DNA from: Mycolicibacterium arabiense
GTDB lineage: Bacteria; Actinomycetota; Actinomycetes; Mycobacteriales; Mycobacteriaceae
Direction of reading: 5' to 3'
DNA length: 64,000 bases
NCBI RefSeq assembly: GCF_010731815.2
Contig: NZ_AP022593.1
Location: 3,782,001 to 3,846,000 of the forward strand
The stretch's first letter is position 1. The number at the start of each line of letters is the position of its first letter. This document shows, piece by piece, positions 1-8,512 of the stretch. The notes beneath the pieces were generated by a model. It did not search any database. It was given only the letters and a program-made list of their open reading frames with translations, and had not been told where the DNA came from. The position numbers and the translations under genes were made by a program.

Positions 1-185
1 TTGACGTTCTCCAGGGTGCGTCGGGTTTGGGCGCGCACGTCCCCCTCGCCGATGTAGGCGTTCGTAGCGGGGTCCATCGGGCCCTGCCCGGACACCTGCA
101 GAAAGCCGCCCTTCACGACTCCCTGGCTGAACGTGTGTGCTGGTGCAGGCGCGGCGTCGGTGCGGACGACCTGTGAGTGGGACAC
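1..185 (-). CDS. RidA/YjgF-family enamine/imine deaminase (N-terminal part, cut by window edge)
   Basis: Only the first 61 residues are inside the window. They start at a GTG preceded by a GAAGGAG ribosome site, and read as the N-terminus of a RidA/YjgF/L-PSP protein: ...FSQGVVKGGFLQVSGQGPMDP, where the 'vsGQgPmDP' stretch is typical of the family. RidA proteins hydrolyse reactive enamine/imine intermediates released by PLP enzymes. It is the third gene of a minus-strand run (sugar kinase, IclR regulator, RidA; 36 bp after the IclR stop). Its presence fits the PLP dehydratase encoded divergently in the same locus. The family call is strong; the physiological link is inferred. Confidence 0.82.
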   Translation of the reverse strand, partial: MSHSQVVRTDAAPAPAHTFSQGVVKGGFLQVSGQGPMDPATNAYIGEGDVRAQTRRTLENV

Positions 186-221
186 GCTGGGCTCCTTCGG
201 TTGTGGTGGTTGTCGAGTGAG

Positions 222-971
222 TCAGGATGGCGGCCGGTAGCCGCAGTCGCGGGAGATGCGTTCGCCGACGGCCTGCAACGGGTCGAGGAGTTCGAGCACT
301 TGGTCGGCGGACAGCACGACGTTCGGCACCGACACCGATACAGCTGCGACCACCTTGCCCGACGCACCGCGGATGGGGACTCCGATGCAATTGATCGACG
401 GTTCGTTCTCCTCGCGATCCTGCGCCCATCCCTGGGCGCGGACGGTGGCGATCTCGTCGAGATACCTGTCGGGACTCGTGATGGTGTTGGGCGTGCGCCT
501 GGTGAAGTCCATCGTGGCGACGATCTGCTCCAGCTCCGAATCCGGTAGATCCGCGAGGATGATCTTCGCCACCGCGGTCGAATTCAGGTTCGCGCGCAGG
601 CCGATTCGCGAGAACATCCGTATCTGATCGTGCGACTCCAGCTTGTCGATGTAGACGATGTCGTCGCCCTCCATCGCAGCGAGATGGGTGGTACGGCCAT
701 GAGCGCGGTTGAAGGCCACCAGATGCGGCGAGGCGATGGTCCGGATCTCGCGTTGATCCGTGCCCTGTGCCGCCAGGTCGAAGATCCTGGACCCGAGGTG
801 GTAGCGATTGTTCTGATCGCGAAAGGTGAACCGTTCCTCGGACAGCGTGCGTAGGAGGCGCAGAACCGTCGTCTTGTGCACGCCGGTCGATTCGGCGAGT
901 TCGTCGAGGCTGGCGGGCCCGCTACCGAGTTGGATCAGCAAGTGCAGTGCACGTGCAACGCTCTGGCTCAT
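222..971 (-). CDS. IclR-family transcriptional regulator
   Basis: This 249-residue protein has the IclR layout: an N-terminal winged helix-turn-helix (residues about 10-60, 'LDELAESTGVHKTTVLRLL') followed by the IclR effector-binding domain (about 75-245), which includes the conserved region around 'INCIGVPI'. The ATG has a GGAAGG site that lies inside the end of the upstream kinase gene, only 4 bp away, so the two are co-transcribed. IclR proteins commonly control neighbouring carboxylate or aldonate catabolism. Here the likely target is the divergent promoter region containing the palindrome at 2070-2090. The effector is unknown; KDG, glucosaminate or an acyl derivative would be reasonable guesses. 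Confidence 0.9.
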   Translation of the reverse strand: MSQSVARALHLLIQLGSGPASLDELAESTGVHKTTVLRLLRTLSEERFTFRDQNNRYHLGSRIFDLAAQGTDQREIRTIASPHLVAFNRAHGRTTHLAAMEGDDIVYIDKLESHDQIRMFSRIGLRANLNSTAVAKIILADLPDSELEQIVATMDFTRRTPNTITSPDRYLDEIATVRAQGWAQDREENEPSINCIGVPIRGASGKVVAAVSVSVPNVVLSADQVLELLDPLQAVGERISRDCGYRPPS

Positions 972-975
972 CGAT

Positions 976-1995
976 TCACCTTCCCCCTGGCGGCGTGAAG
1001 CCCGCGGCCGACACCACGATCGTCGACCAGGCCCGCGGCGAACAGGTCAGCATGTGATCGCGCAGGGCATCGGGGGGTGGCGGCGCCGAGTCGGAGGCGA
1101 CGGTCAGGGTAGCCGCCGCACCGATGTGGCCGCGGCGCAGACACGTCTCGGTGTCCTCGCCGCGCACCATGCCACTGAGGTAGCCGGCGGCGAACGCATC
1201 ACCGGCCCCGACGGGTTCCACCACGTCGACGCGCAGTGCGGGCACTTCGACCGTTCGGCTCCGGCGGTCCACCGCCACTGCGCGTTTCGCGCCGTCCTTC
1301 ACGACGATCGTCTCGGGGAGCGGCAGGATGCTGCGCAGCGCAACGGGATCGTCGGTACCCATCACCCTGAGCGCCTCGTCGGCGCCGACGAGGACCAGGT
1401 CGGCTCGATTCGCCAGGTCGACCACCACACCGGGATCGCCGTCGGACCACAACTGCTCGCGCCAGTTGACGTCGAAACTCACCGTTCCCGAGATTCCGGG
1501 ACGGTCCGACAGCAGCCGGTACATCAGTGCTCGGCACGAGTCCGACAGCGCTGCCGTGATGCCGCTGCAGTGCACTACCGCGGCTCGGCTCAAGACTGCG
1601 GTCACCGCGGTGCGGTCGAGGAACTCCGGTCCCATGGCGGAGGCGGCCGAACCCGAGCGCTGGTAGTGGCTCGTCGTCCTGCGCTCCCCGTCGTCAGCTG
1701 TTTCGGTGTGTTTCGCGTAATGACCGGTGGGGCGGGAGGAGTCGATTTCAACGGCCGAGACGTCGACGCCACGCTCGCGCAGCTCCCCGCTGATTCTGGC
1801 GCCATATTCGTCGTCACCCAGTCTCCCGATCCAGGCGGCGGGCACGCCGATGGCCGAGAGTCCGGCGGCGACGTTGGCTTCGGCGCCTGCCAGGTGCAGT
1901 TGCGTTGCGGCACTGGCTCCAGACTCGGGTGGTGAGACGAGGACCAACGCCTCGCCGAGGCACGCGATGGGCCGAGTAGCGGTTGTTTCCTGCAC
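976..1995 (-). CDS. kdgK: PfkB/ribokinase-family sugar kinase, probable 2-keto-3-deoxygluconate kinase
   Basis: This 339-residue carbohydrate kinase has the PfkB pattern: an N-terminal 'GEALV' strand near residue 14, and the C-terminal ATP/anion-hole signature 'GAGDAFAAG' around residue 263 with its catalytic Asp. It begins with GTG behind a GGAGGG site and is the first gene of the leftward operon. PfkB members phosphorylate many sugars, so the sequence alone does not fix the substrate. The KDPG aldolase gene in the divergent operon makes 2-keto-3-deoxygluconate the most economical substrate, yielding KDPG. The family call is firm; the substrate is inferred from context. Confidence 0.85.
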   Translation of the reverse strand: MQETTATRPIACLGEALVLVSPPESGASAATQLHLAGAEANVAAGLSAIGVPAAWIGRLGDDEYGARISGELRERGVDVSAVEIDSSRPTGHYAKHTETADDGERRTTSHYQRSGSAASAMGPEFLDRTAVTAVLSRAAVVHCSGITAALSDSCRALMYRLLSDRPGISGTVSFDVNWREQLWSDGDPGVVVDLANRADLVLVGADEALRVMGTDDPVALRSILPLPETIVVKDGAKRAVAVDRRSRTVEVPALRVDVVEPVGAGDAFAAGYLSGMVRGEDTETCLRRGHIGAAATLTVASDSAPPPPDALRDHMLTCSPRAWSTIVVSAAGFTPPGGR

Positions 1996-2069
1996 GGCCC
2001 TCCACTCAGCCCATGTGTTGACGACGTTCCGGTGTCATGTTAGACAAGTCACAACGCATTCTGCAACTA

Positions 2070-2090
2070 GCGTTGCACAATATGCAACGC
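2070..2090. promoter_or_regulatory. Perfect palindromic operator in the kinase/dehydratase divergent promoter
   Basis: The 123-bp gap between the two divergent starts holds a perfect inverted repeat with 8-bp arms (GCGTTGCA and TGCAACGC) around a 5-bp centre. A further CAACGC half-site lies about 12 bp to the left (2052-2057), so three half-sites are phased across the region. Site size and position fit an IclR-family operator controlling both operons. The palindrome is seen directly; assignment to the IclR protein is inferred. Confidence 0.6.
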
Positions 2091-2118
2091 CGCAGCTCGG
2101 GAACTGAAATGGAGTCGG

Positions 2119-3405
2119 ATGATGACGCAGCCAGACCATCCGCTGGAGCGTCTGTCCGAATTGGACAAGGCGCTTCCGTCCGCGGCCGACGGTTTGACCG
2201 CGGCCGAGTTCCTCGCGACCAAGCCCCGGCTCTCGGCGTTCAGCACGCCCGTGATGACGCTGGACGACTCCTCCATCGAGCAGAACCTCGCGGCTATGGC
2301 GCAGTGGTGCACCGCCCACGGTGTGGAATTGGCGCCGCACGGCAAGACGACGATGTCCCCGGTCATGTGGCAGCGGCAGATACGTTGCGGTGCAACGGCG
2401 ATCACGCTGGCGACCTTCAGTCAGATTCGCGTGGCGGTGCACTTCGGCATCCGGCGGATACAGCTGGCCAATGCTCTGGTCGACCCGGTCGCACTGCGCT
2501 GGCTCGCACAGAAGATGGCCGATCACCCCGATCTCGACGTGCACGTGTGGGCCGACTCGATCGACACGGTCGACGCCATGGTGGCGCCGCTCGACGACGT
2601 GGCCGTGGCCCGACCCGTTCCGGTCCTGGTCGAATTGGGCGCTCCCGGTGGGCGAACCGGGGCCAGGTCGGTTCCCGAAGCCGTGGAGGTGGCCGAACGG
2701 GTCTCCGCGAGCGGGGCGCTACGCCTGGCCGGGGTGTGCGGCTACGAGGGCGCCCTCGCACACGACGCGTCCGACCAGTCGTTGTCACGAGTGCGGGGCT
2801 ACCTGCAGGACATGGCTGAGTTGCATCGCCTGCTGGATGCACAGGGCCTGTACCCGGCCACCGGTGACGTCGTCGTGAGCGCCGGCGGCAGTGCCTACTT
2901 CGACGTGGTGGCCGAGGTCCTCGCACCCCTGGCAGAAGGCCGCGTCCGCGTAGTCGTCCGCGCAGGTGCGTACGTCATCCACGACGACGGCTTCTACACC
3001 GGCATCACGCCGTTCGGTCGAGACGAGACCGGCGACACCACTCACCGGTTGCGCTCGGCAATGCACACCTGGGCACGGGTGGTGTCCCGCCCAGAAACCG
3101 GGTTGGCCCTGCTGGACGCGGGCAAGCGCGACGTGCCGTTCGACGAGGGACTGCCGACCCCGCAACTGGTCGCGGACCGACTCGGTGGGCCTGCTCGGCC
3201 GCTGGCCGACGCTCAGATCACGGCGGTGAACGATCAGCACGCGTTCTTGAGGATCGACCCCGACAGCGATTTGAAGGTGGGGAACGTCGTGCGACTGGGA
3301 CTCTCGCACCCGTGCACTGCCTTCGACAAGTGGCGATGGATCCCGCTGCTGGACGGCAACGGAGACGACCCGCATGTCATCGACCTCATCCGCACCTACT
3401 TCTGA
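2119..3405 (+). CDS. Fold-type-III PLP enzyme (D-serine dehydratase/D-threonine aldolase family), probable D-glucosaminate dehydratase
   Basis: This 428-residue protein has an alanine-racemase-like N-terminal barrel with the PLP lysine in 'PHGKTT' (K76), and a C-terminal D-serine-dehydratase-like domain with the metal pair His397/Cys399 in 'SHPCTAFDKW'. Such enzymes eliminate water and ammonia from, or cleave, beta-hydroxy-D-amino acids. D-glucosaminate is a D-configured 2-amino-3-hydroxy acid, and its elimination would give 2-keto-3-deoxygluconate, the substrate of the divergent kinase. Two ATG codons are adjacent; the second (2122) is better spaced (7 bp) from GGAG. It opens the rightward operon. 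D-threonine aldolase or D-serine dehydratase activity remains possible. Confidence 0.8.
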   Translation: MMTQPDHPLERLSELDKALPSAADGLTAAEFLATKPRLSAFSTPVMTLDDSSIEQNLAAMAQWCTAHGVELAPHGKTTMSPVMWQRQIRCGATAITLATFSQIRVAVHFGIRRIQLANALVDPVALRWLAQKMADHPDLDVHVWADSIDTVDAMVAPLDDVAVARPVPVLVELGAPGGRTGARSVPEAVEVAERVSASGALRLAGVCGYEGALAHDASDQSLSRVRGYLQDMAELHRLLDAQGLYPATGDVVVSAGGSAYFDVVAEVLAPLAEGRVRVVVRAGAYVIHDDGFYTGITPFGRDETGDTTHRLRSAMHTWARVVSRPETGLALLDAGKRDVPFDEGLPTPQLVADRLGGPARPLADAQITAVNDQHAFLRIDPDSDLKVGNVVRLGLSHPCTAFDKWRWIPLLDGNGDDPHVIDLIRTYF

Positions 3406-3415
3406 GCTGGCTGGC

Positions 3416-5023
3416 ATGCGTACACTCATCCACTCCGCGACGGTCGTCGACGGCACCGAGACCGCCCGCTATCGGGCCGATGTGCTCATCGACGGCGACC
3501 GCATCGCGGACATCGTCACCGATCCGACGGACAGGCCGTCGGCGGACCGGGTGATAGACGCATCGGGATTAGTCCTCGCTCCCGGCTTCATCGACATGCA
3601 CGCGCACTCGGACCTACAGATCCTGCTGAACCCGACGCACCCCTCGCGAATCACACAGGGCGTCACCACCGAAGTCCTCGGACAGGATGGTCTGTCCTAC
3701 GCGCCGACCACCGATGCGGTGCTCGACGGCGTGCGCCGCAAGGTCGCCGGCTGGAACTCCGACCCTCAGGACTTCGACTTCGACTGGCGTACCGTCGGTG
3801 AGTACCTCGATCGCCTCGACCACGGAATCGCCACCAACGCCGCCTATCTGGTGCCGCACGGCGTGGTACGCGCGATGGTCGTCGGGTGGGACGAGACGCC
3901 GGCGTCGACCATGCAGATCACCGAGATGCAGCGCATCGTCGCCGAAGGAATGTCCGACGGCGCGGTCGGCCTGTCAGCCGGACTGACGTACACGCCCGGC
4001 ATGTACGCCGACAACGAGGAATTGCTGGCACTGTGCCGCACCGTCGCCGAACACGGTGGCTACTTCTCGCCGCACCATCGGTCGTACGGCGCGGGAGCGA
4101 TGGAGGCGTACGCGGAGATGGTGGACCTCACCACGCGCGCGGGCTGCGCCCTGCACCTCGCCCATGCCACGCTCAACTTCGGCCCGAACAAGGGTCGGGC
4201 ACCAGAACTGTTGGCACTGTTGGACGCAGCGACCGAAGCCGGCGCGGACATCAGCCTGGACACGTACCCCTACCTGCCCGGTGCGACGACGCTTTCGGCC
4301 ATACTGCCGAGCTGGGCGTCGGCGGGCAGCAGCGATGAGACGATCGCGCGGTTGTCCGATGCCGCCGCACTGACACGAATTCGGGAGCAGCTGGAGGTGA
4401 CCGGCTCCGACGGGTGCCACGGCGTCGTCGCCGAATGGCACACCATCGAGATCAGCGGTGTGTCCGACGCTCGACTGGACCACTACGTGGGCCGAACCAT
4501 CGCCGACATCGCCATCGCCGAGGGTCGCGAGCCGTTCGACGTGTGCATCGAGATCCTGCAGCGCGACCAACTCAGCACCGGCATCCTTCAACACGTCGGA
4601 CACGAGGAGAACGTGCGAGCAATCATGCGGCACCCCAGACACACCGGTGGCAGTGACGGGCTGCTGGTCGGTGCGAAGCCGCATCCTCGCGGCTGGGGTA
4701 CGTTCGCGCGCTACCTCGGGCACTACTGCCGGGACCTCGGTCTGATGTCGTTGGAGGAGTGCGTCGGTCACCTCAGCGGGAGGGCGGCAACGCGGCTGCG
4801 GTTGGCGGACCGCGGCTTCGTGCGCACCGGGTTCGCCGCCGACCTCGTGCTGTTCGATGCCGACACCGTCGCCGACACCGCGACCTACGAGCGGCCCCGC
4901 CAGGCGGCCGCTGGATTCACGCACGTCTTCGTGCGCGGGCAGCTGGCACTCGACGAGAGCGAACTCACCGGGGTCACCGCCGGGCGTTCCCTGCGGCGCG
5001 GCGCGGACGGGGTAGTGCGGTGA
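3416..5023 (+). CDS. N-acyl-D-amino-acid deacylase (D-aminoacylase) family amidohydrolase
   Basis: This is a metal-dependent amidohydrolase of about 535 residues. The barrel begins with 'GFIDMHAHSD' (His62, His64), later ligand candidates sit in 'YFSPHHRS' and 'LHLAHAT', and the general acid/base Asp lies in 'GGSDG'. Classical D-aminoacylases carry a metal-ligand Cys in a GNCG motif; here the matching segment is 'VLGQDGLSYAP', so the Cys is replaced by Asp. The chosen ATG gives a compact N-terminus and lies just after the upstream stop. An alternative ATG at 3374 overlaps the upstream gene by 32 bp and has a GGAG site. In context it probably removes the acyl group from an N-acyl-2-amino-2-deoxyaldonate. 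Confidence 0.85.
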   Translation: MRTLIHSATVVDGTETARYRADVLIDGDRIADIVTDPTDRPSADRVIDASGLVLAPGFIDMHAHSDLQILLNPTHPSRITQGVTTEVLGQDGLSYAPTTDAVLDGVRRKVAGWNSDPQDFDFDWRTVGEYLDRLDHGIATNAAYLVPHGVVRAMVVGWDETPASTMQITEMQRIVAEGMSDGAVGLSAGLTYTPGMYADNEELLALCRTVAEHGGYFSPHHRSYGAGAMEAYAEMVDLTTRAGCALHLAHATLNFGPNKGRAPELLALLDAATEAGADISLDTYPYLPGATTLSAILPSWASAGSSDETIARLSDAAALTRIREQLEVTGSDGCHGVVAEWHTIEISGVSDARLDHYVGRTIADIAIAEGREPFDVCIEILQRDQLSTGILQHVGHEENVRAIMRHPRHTGGSDGLLVGAKPHPRGWGTFARYLGHYCRDLGLMSLEECVGHLSGRAATRLRLADRGFVRTGFAADLVLFDADTVADTATYERPRQAAAGFTHVFVRGQLALDESELTGVTAGRSLRRGADGVVR

Positions 5024-5649
5024 GCATCGTCGAGGTGCTGCGCTCCGACCGCGTGCTCAGTGTCGTACGCGCTCAGCAGATTCCCGACGCGGCGGATCTG
5101 TGTCACGCGCTTGCCGCCGGCGGCATCCGCACCGTGGAACTCACGTTCACCACCCCCGACGTCCTCCGGCACTTGAAGTCGAGTAGTGCCGCAGTCGCGA
5201 GTTCGGGTGTCGTGCTCGGCGTCGGCACCGTGATGACGGCTGATCAGGCGAGCGCAGCGATCGATGCCGGGGCTCGATTCCTGGTCACTCCAGGACTTCG
5301 GGCAGAGGTAGCCGCCATCGCAGTCGCTCAGGGTGTCCCGGTCTTCCTCGGCGCGCTCACGCCAACCGAAGTCGCCGCCGCACTCGACCTCGGGTCGGCG
5401 GCAGTCAAGATCTTCCCCGCCAGCGCCTTCGGACCGAAGTACCTCACCGACCTGGGCGGCCCCTATCCCGATGTGGAGTTCCTGCCGTCCGGTGGCATCA
5501 ACCCCGACAACGCCCGCGCGTACCTCGACGCGGGCGCGCTCGCAGTCTGCGCCGGCACCGGAGTGGTGCCTCCCGCGCAAGTGGCAGCTGGTGACTGGCC
5601 CGCAATCACCGCGCGCGCCGCACAGTTCGTCGCCGCACTTACCGCCTGA
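5020..5649 (+). CDS. eda: KDPG/KHG aldolase (2-dehydro-3-deoxy-phosphogluconate aldolase)
   Basis: This 209-residue class I aldolase has the Eda pattern: catalytic Glu40 in 'TVELTFTT', the Schiff-base Lys130 in 'AVKIFPASAFGP', and phosphate-binding glycines in 'LPSGGINPDN'. Its GTG start overlaps the TGA of the deacylase gene (GTGA), which indicates translational coupling; longer readings into the upstream gene add only out-of-family sequence. It splits KDPG into pyruvate and glyceraldehyde-3-phosphate and would be the last dedicated step of the pathway encoded here. High confidence. Confidence 0.93.
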   Translation: MSIVEVLRSDRVLSVVRAQQIPDAADLCHALAAGGIRTVELTFTTPDVLRHLKSSSAAVASSGVVLGVGTVMTADQASAAIDAGARFLVTPGLRAEVAAIAVAQGVPVFLGALTPTEVAAALDLGSAAVKIFPASAFGPKYLTDLGGPYPDVEFLPSGGINPDNARAYLDAGALAVCAGTGVVPPAQVAAGDWPAITARAAQFVAALTA

Positions 5650-5671
5650 CCCATCGAATAGTGGAGTGTGA

Positions 5672-7063
5672 ATGACGTCGTTCGTGAACTGGCTGCAGAA
5701 TGACACCGCCGGGTTGCTGACCCTGGCCGCGGTCTCCATTGCGACCCTTCTGGTGCTGATCATCAAGTTGAAGGTCGAGCCGTTCATCGCACTGATCGTG
5801 GTGAGCGTCGCCGTCGCCCTGGTCGCCGGCATTCCGGTGGCGGAGCTGGTCGGCACCCCGGCGAAGTCCGGTGATTCCCTCCTGGAGAAGGGATTCGGCT
5901 CCATTCTCGGTCACATCACCGTGATCATCGGCCTCGGCACGGTACTGGGCGCGATGCTGGAACGGTCCGGCGGAGCCGACGTGCTCACCACGCGACTGCT
6001 GAGCCTGTTCGGACCCAGAGGCGCGCCGCTCGCCATGGGCGTCACCGGACTCGTCTTGGGAATTCCGGTCTTCTTCGACATCGGCATCTTCATCCTGGCG
6101 CCGCTGGTCTACGTCGCCGCCAAGCGTGGCGGGAAGTCGTTGGTGCTGTACGCAATGCCGATGCTGGCGGGTCTGTCGATGACCCATGCCTTCCTGCCGC
6201 CCCACCCCGGTCCCGTCGCCGCCGCGGGCCTGCTGAGCGTCAGCCTCGGCTGGATCATCATCATGGGGTTGATCTGTGGAATCCCGGCGTGGTTCGCCAG
6301 CGGCGTGGCGTGGGGAGCCTGGATCGGCAAGCGCGTCCACGTAGAGGTGCCCGAGGCGTTCGTTCCCGAAGAGGAACAGGCGGATCGGGCGAATCCACCG
6401 TCGCTGCTGTTGATCGCATTCATCATCCTGGTGCCGATGCTTCTGATCCTGGCGGCCACCCTCGCCGACGTCATGTACGACGACGGCAGGCTGCTGTCGG
6501 TGCTCACGCTGATCGGCAACCCGGCAATAGCGCTGACGATCGCCGTGATGCTTGCGCTGTACCTGCTCGGCATTCGACGCGGGATATCCGCTCAAGAACT
6601 GGCCAAGATCTCCGGGGTGTCCCTGCGCCCGGTCGGCATGATCCTGCTGGTGGTGGGCGCGGGCGCATTCTTCGGAGCAGTGCTGCGCGCCACGGGGATT
6701 GGTGATGCCCTCGCCGACTCGATGACCGCAATCGGTCTTCCGGTGATCGTCTCGGCGTACTTGATCAGCTGTGCGCTGCGGATCGCTCAGGGCTCGGCGA
6801 CGGTGGCCATCGTCACGACGGCGGGCATCATCGAGGCCTCGGTTGCCGACGGTGCATACTCGCCGGCTCAGATCGCGCTCATCGTGGTTGCAGTGTCCGC
6901 GGGTTCGATCATCGCGAGCCACGTGAACGACGGGGGGTTCTGGATCGTCTCGCGCTACTTCAACATGTCCGTCAAGGACACCCTGAAGACTTGGACCGTG
7001 TTGGAGACGATCCTGTCCGTCGTGGGGTTCGCGATGGCGGGCCTGGTCTGGCTGGTGGTTTGA
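5672..7063 (+). CDS. GntP-family gluconate/aldonate:H+ symporter
   Basis: This 463-residue inner-membrane protein has about 12-14 hydrophobic segments and GntP hallmarks such as 'LGTVLGAMLERSGGA', 'GIPVFFDIGIFILAPL' and 'HAFLPPHPGP'. GntP permeases import gluconate and related sugar acids with protons. It lies 22 bp after the aldolase gene and closes the rightward operon. The likely cargo is the amino-aldonate degraded by the preceding enzymes (gluconate-like with a 2-amino or 2-acetamido group), but the sequence does not decide this. Convergent with the FAD oxidase gene downstream; no clear hairpin terminator is seen between them. Confidence 0.92.
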   Translation: MTSFVNWLQNDTAGLLTLAAVSIATLLVLIIKLKVEPFIALIVVSVAVALVAGIPVAELVGTPAKSGDSLLEKGFGSILGHITVIIGLGTVLGAMLERSGGADVLTTRLLSLFGPRGAPLAMGVTGLVLGIPVFFDIGIFILAPLVYVAAKRGGKSLVLYAMPMLAGLSMTHAFLPPHPGPVAAAGLLSVSLGWIIIMGLICGIPAWFASGVAWGAWIGKRVHVEVPEAFVPEEEQADRANPPSLLLIAFIILVPMLLILAATLADVMYDDGRLLSVLTLIGNPAIALTIAVMLALYLLGIRRGISAQELAKISGVSLRPVGMILLVVGAGAFFGAVLRATGIGDALADSMTAIGLPVIVSAYLISCALRIAQGSATVAIVTTAGIIEASVADGAYSPAQIALIVVAVSAGSIIASHVNDGGFWIVSRYFNMSVKDTLKTWTVLETILSVVGFAMAGLVWLVV

Positions 7064-7093
7064 CGCGCCACCTGCCCCGGGAACGCGCCGTCC

Positions 7094-8500
7094 TCAGCGA
7101 CCGGTGATCTTGTTTGCGACCGTGGCGATCCGACTGGTGCGGCCCAGACCGTTCGTCTCGCGACGGTCCGCCGTCCGGTAGAGCGCGTACATGCTCTGCA
7201 CGCCGAGCCAACGCAACGGCTCGGGCTCCCAGCGCCGCACCCGTCGACCGACCCAGGGGAGACGGGTGAGGTCGGTCTGGCGTTGCAGTACGAGGTCGGC
7301 CAACGTGCGGCCGGCGAGGTTGGTCGTGGTCAGTCCGCTTCCCACGTAGCCGCCCGCCGTACCGAGGCCGGTGGTGCGGTCGAAGTCGACCGTGGCCGTC
7401 CAGTCCCGCGGCACGCCGAGGACACCGCACCAGGCATGTTCGATCGGGACGTCGGCGGTCGCGGGGAACATGTCGTGAGTGAGCGCGGTGAGCGCGTCGA
7501 TCGTCCACTGCTGCGTGGCGCCCCGGTCGTCGAGGCGAGAGCCGTAGCGGTACGGAATGCCGCGCCCGCCGAGAGCGATCCGCCCGTCGACCGTGCGCTG
7601 TGCGTACATGTATCCGTGCGCGTAGTCACCGAGCAATTCTGCGTCGCGCCAGCCGATTTGGTCGTGAACCTCCTCGGGCAACGGGGCGGTCACGATCATG
7701 GAGGAGTTCATCGGCAACCAACTGCGCTTCTGCCCTTCGATGCTGCCGGTGAATCCCTCGAGGCAGCGCAGCACGGTCGGTGCGCGGACGGTGCCCCGGT
7801 CGGTGACCGCCCGGCCCGGATCGATCCTGCCGACGGTGGTCTGCTCAAAGATCCGGACGCCGAGGTCGACCACGCTGTCCGCAAGGCCCTGCACCAACTT
7901 GGCAGGTTGCACCCGGGCGCAATGCGGGCTGAAGATGCCGCCGAGCGATCCGGCCACGCGGACCCGCGCGTCGATCTCCGCGCGGCTCAGTTCGACGAAG
8001 TCCATGGGGTCTGCGCCCCATTCGCGTTCGTAGCGCAGGCCGGCGTGCAGCCGTTGCAGCTGAGCCTGGTTGCGCGCGACGTGCAGTAGTCCGTCCTTCT
8101 CGATGTCCGCGTCGATGCCCTCGGTCTTCGCGACGGCGATCACCTCGTCGACGGCGTCACGCATCGCGCGCATCAGATCGATGACGCCTTGGCGACCGTG
8201 GGTCGAGGCATAGGCGTCTCGCGAGCCGGCCAGCTCAGCCGACAGCCAGCCACCATTGCGGCCCGAGGCACCGAAGCCGGCGAATTCCCTCTCCAGTACC
8301 ACGATCCGAAGATCTGGCTGCTGACGCTTCAGGTAGTAGGCGGTCCAGAGTCCGGTGAACCCGGCACCGACGATGCACACGTCGGCTTCGAGGTCGCCGG
8401 GAAGCGCCGGACGGGGCTGGGGGAGCCCGATCGACCGGTACCAGAAGGACACTCCGCCGTTGACGGGCTGCTTGACGGTCTGCTGGCCTGACGACGCCAT
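7094..8500 (-). CDS. FAD-dependent amine oxidoreductase (DAO superfamily, gamma-glutamylputrescine oxidase-like)
   Basis: This 468-residue flavoprotein has the dinucleotide motif 'VCIVGAGFTGLWTAYYL' at about residues 41-57, the covalent-type or PuuB-like 'GFGASGRNGGW' segment after it, and a C-terminal DAO region ('GGYVGSGLTTTNLAGRTLADLV'). Members oxidise secondary amines or polyamine derivatives. The start has GGAG at good spacing. It is the last gene of a leftward operon behind the ABC importer genes (12 bp gap), so it probably oxidises the imported amine. The exact substrate is open; sarcosine-like or glutamyl-polyamine substrates are both plausible. Confidence 0.85.
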   Translation of the reverse strand: MASSGQQTVKQPVNGGVSFWYRSIGLPQPRPALPGDLEADVCIVGAGFTGLWTAYYLKRQQPDLRIVVLEREFAGFGASGRNGGWLSAELAGSRDAYASTHGRQGVIDLMRAMRDAVDEVIAVAKTEGIDADIEKDGLLHVARNQAQLQRLHAGLRYEREWGADPMDFVELSRAEIDARVRVAGSLGGIFSPHCARVQPAKLVQGLADSVVDLGVRIFEQTTVGRIDPGRAVTDRGTVRAPTVLRCLEGFTGSIEGQKRSWLPMNSSMIVTAPLPEEVHDQIGWRDAELLGDYAHGYMYAQRTVDGRIALGGRGIPYRYGSRLDDRGATQQWTIDALTALTHDMFPATADVPIEHAWCGVLGVPRDWTATVDFDRTTGLGTAGGYVGSGLTTTNLAGRTLADLVLQRQTDLTRLPWVGRRVRRWEPEPLRWLGVQSMYALYRTADRRETNGLGRTSRIATVANKITGR

Positions 8501-8512
8501 GTTGTCGTGCTC

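Noticed and set aside
7064..7093. Possible rho-independent terminator between the convergent GntP and FAD oxidase genes
   Set aside because: No GC-rich hairpin followed by a T-run is visible; most convergent gene pairs in this window are separated by a few bases or overlap.
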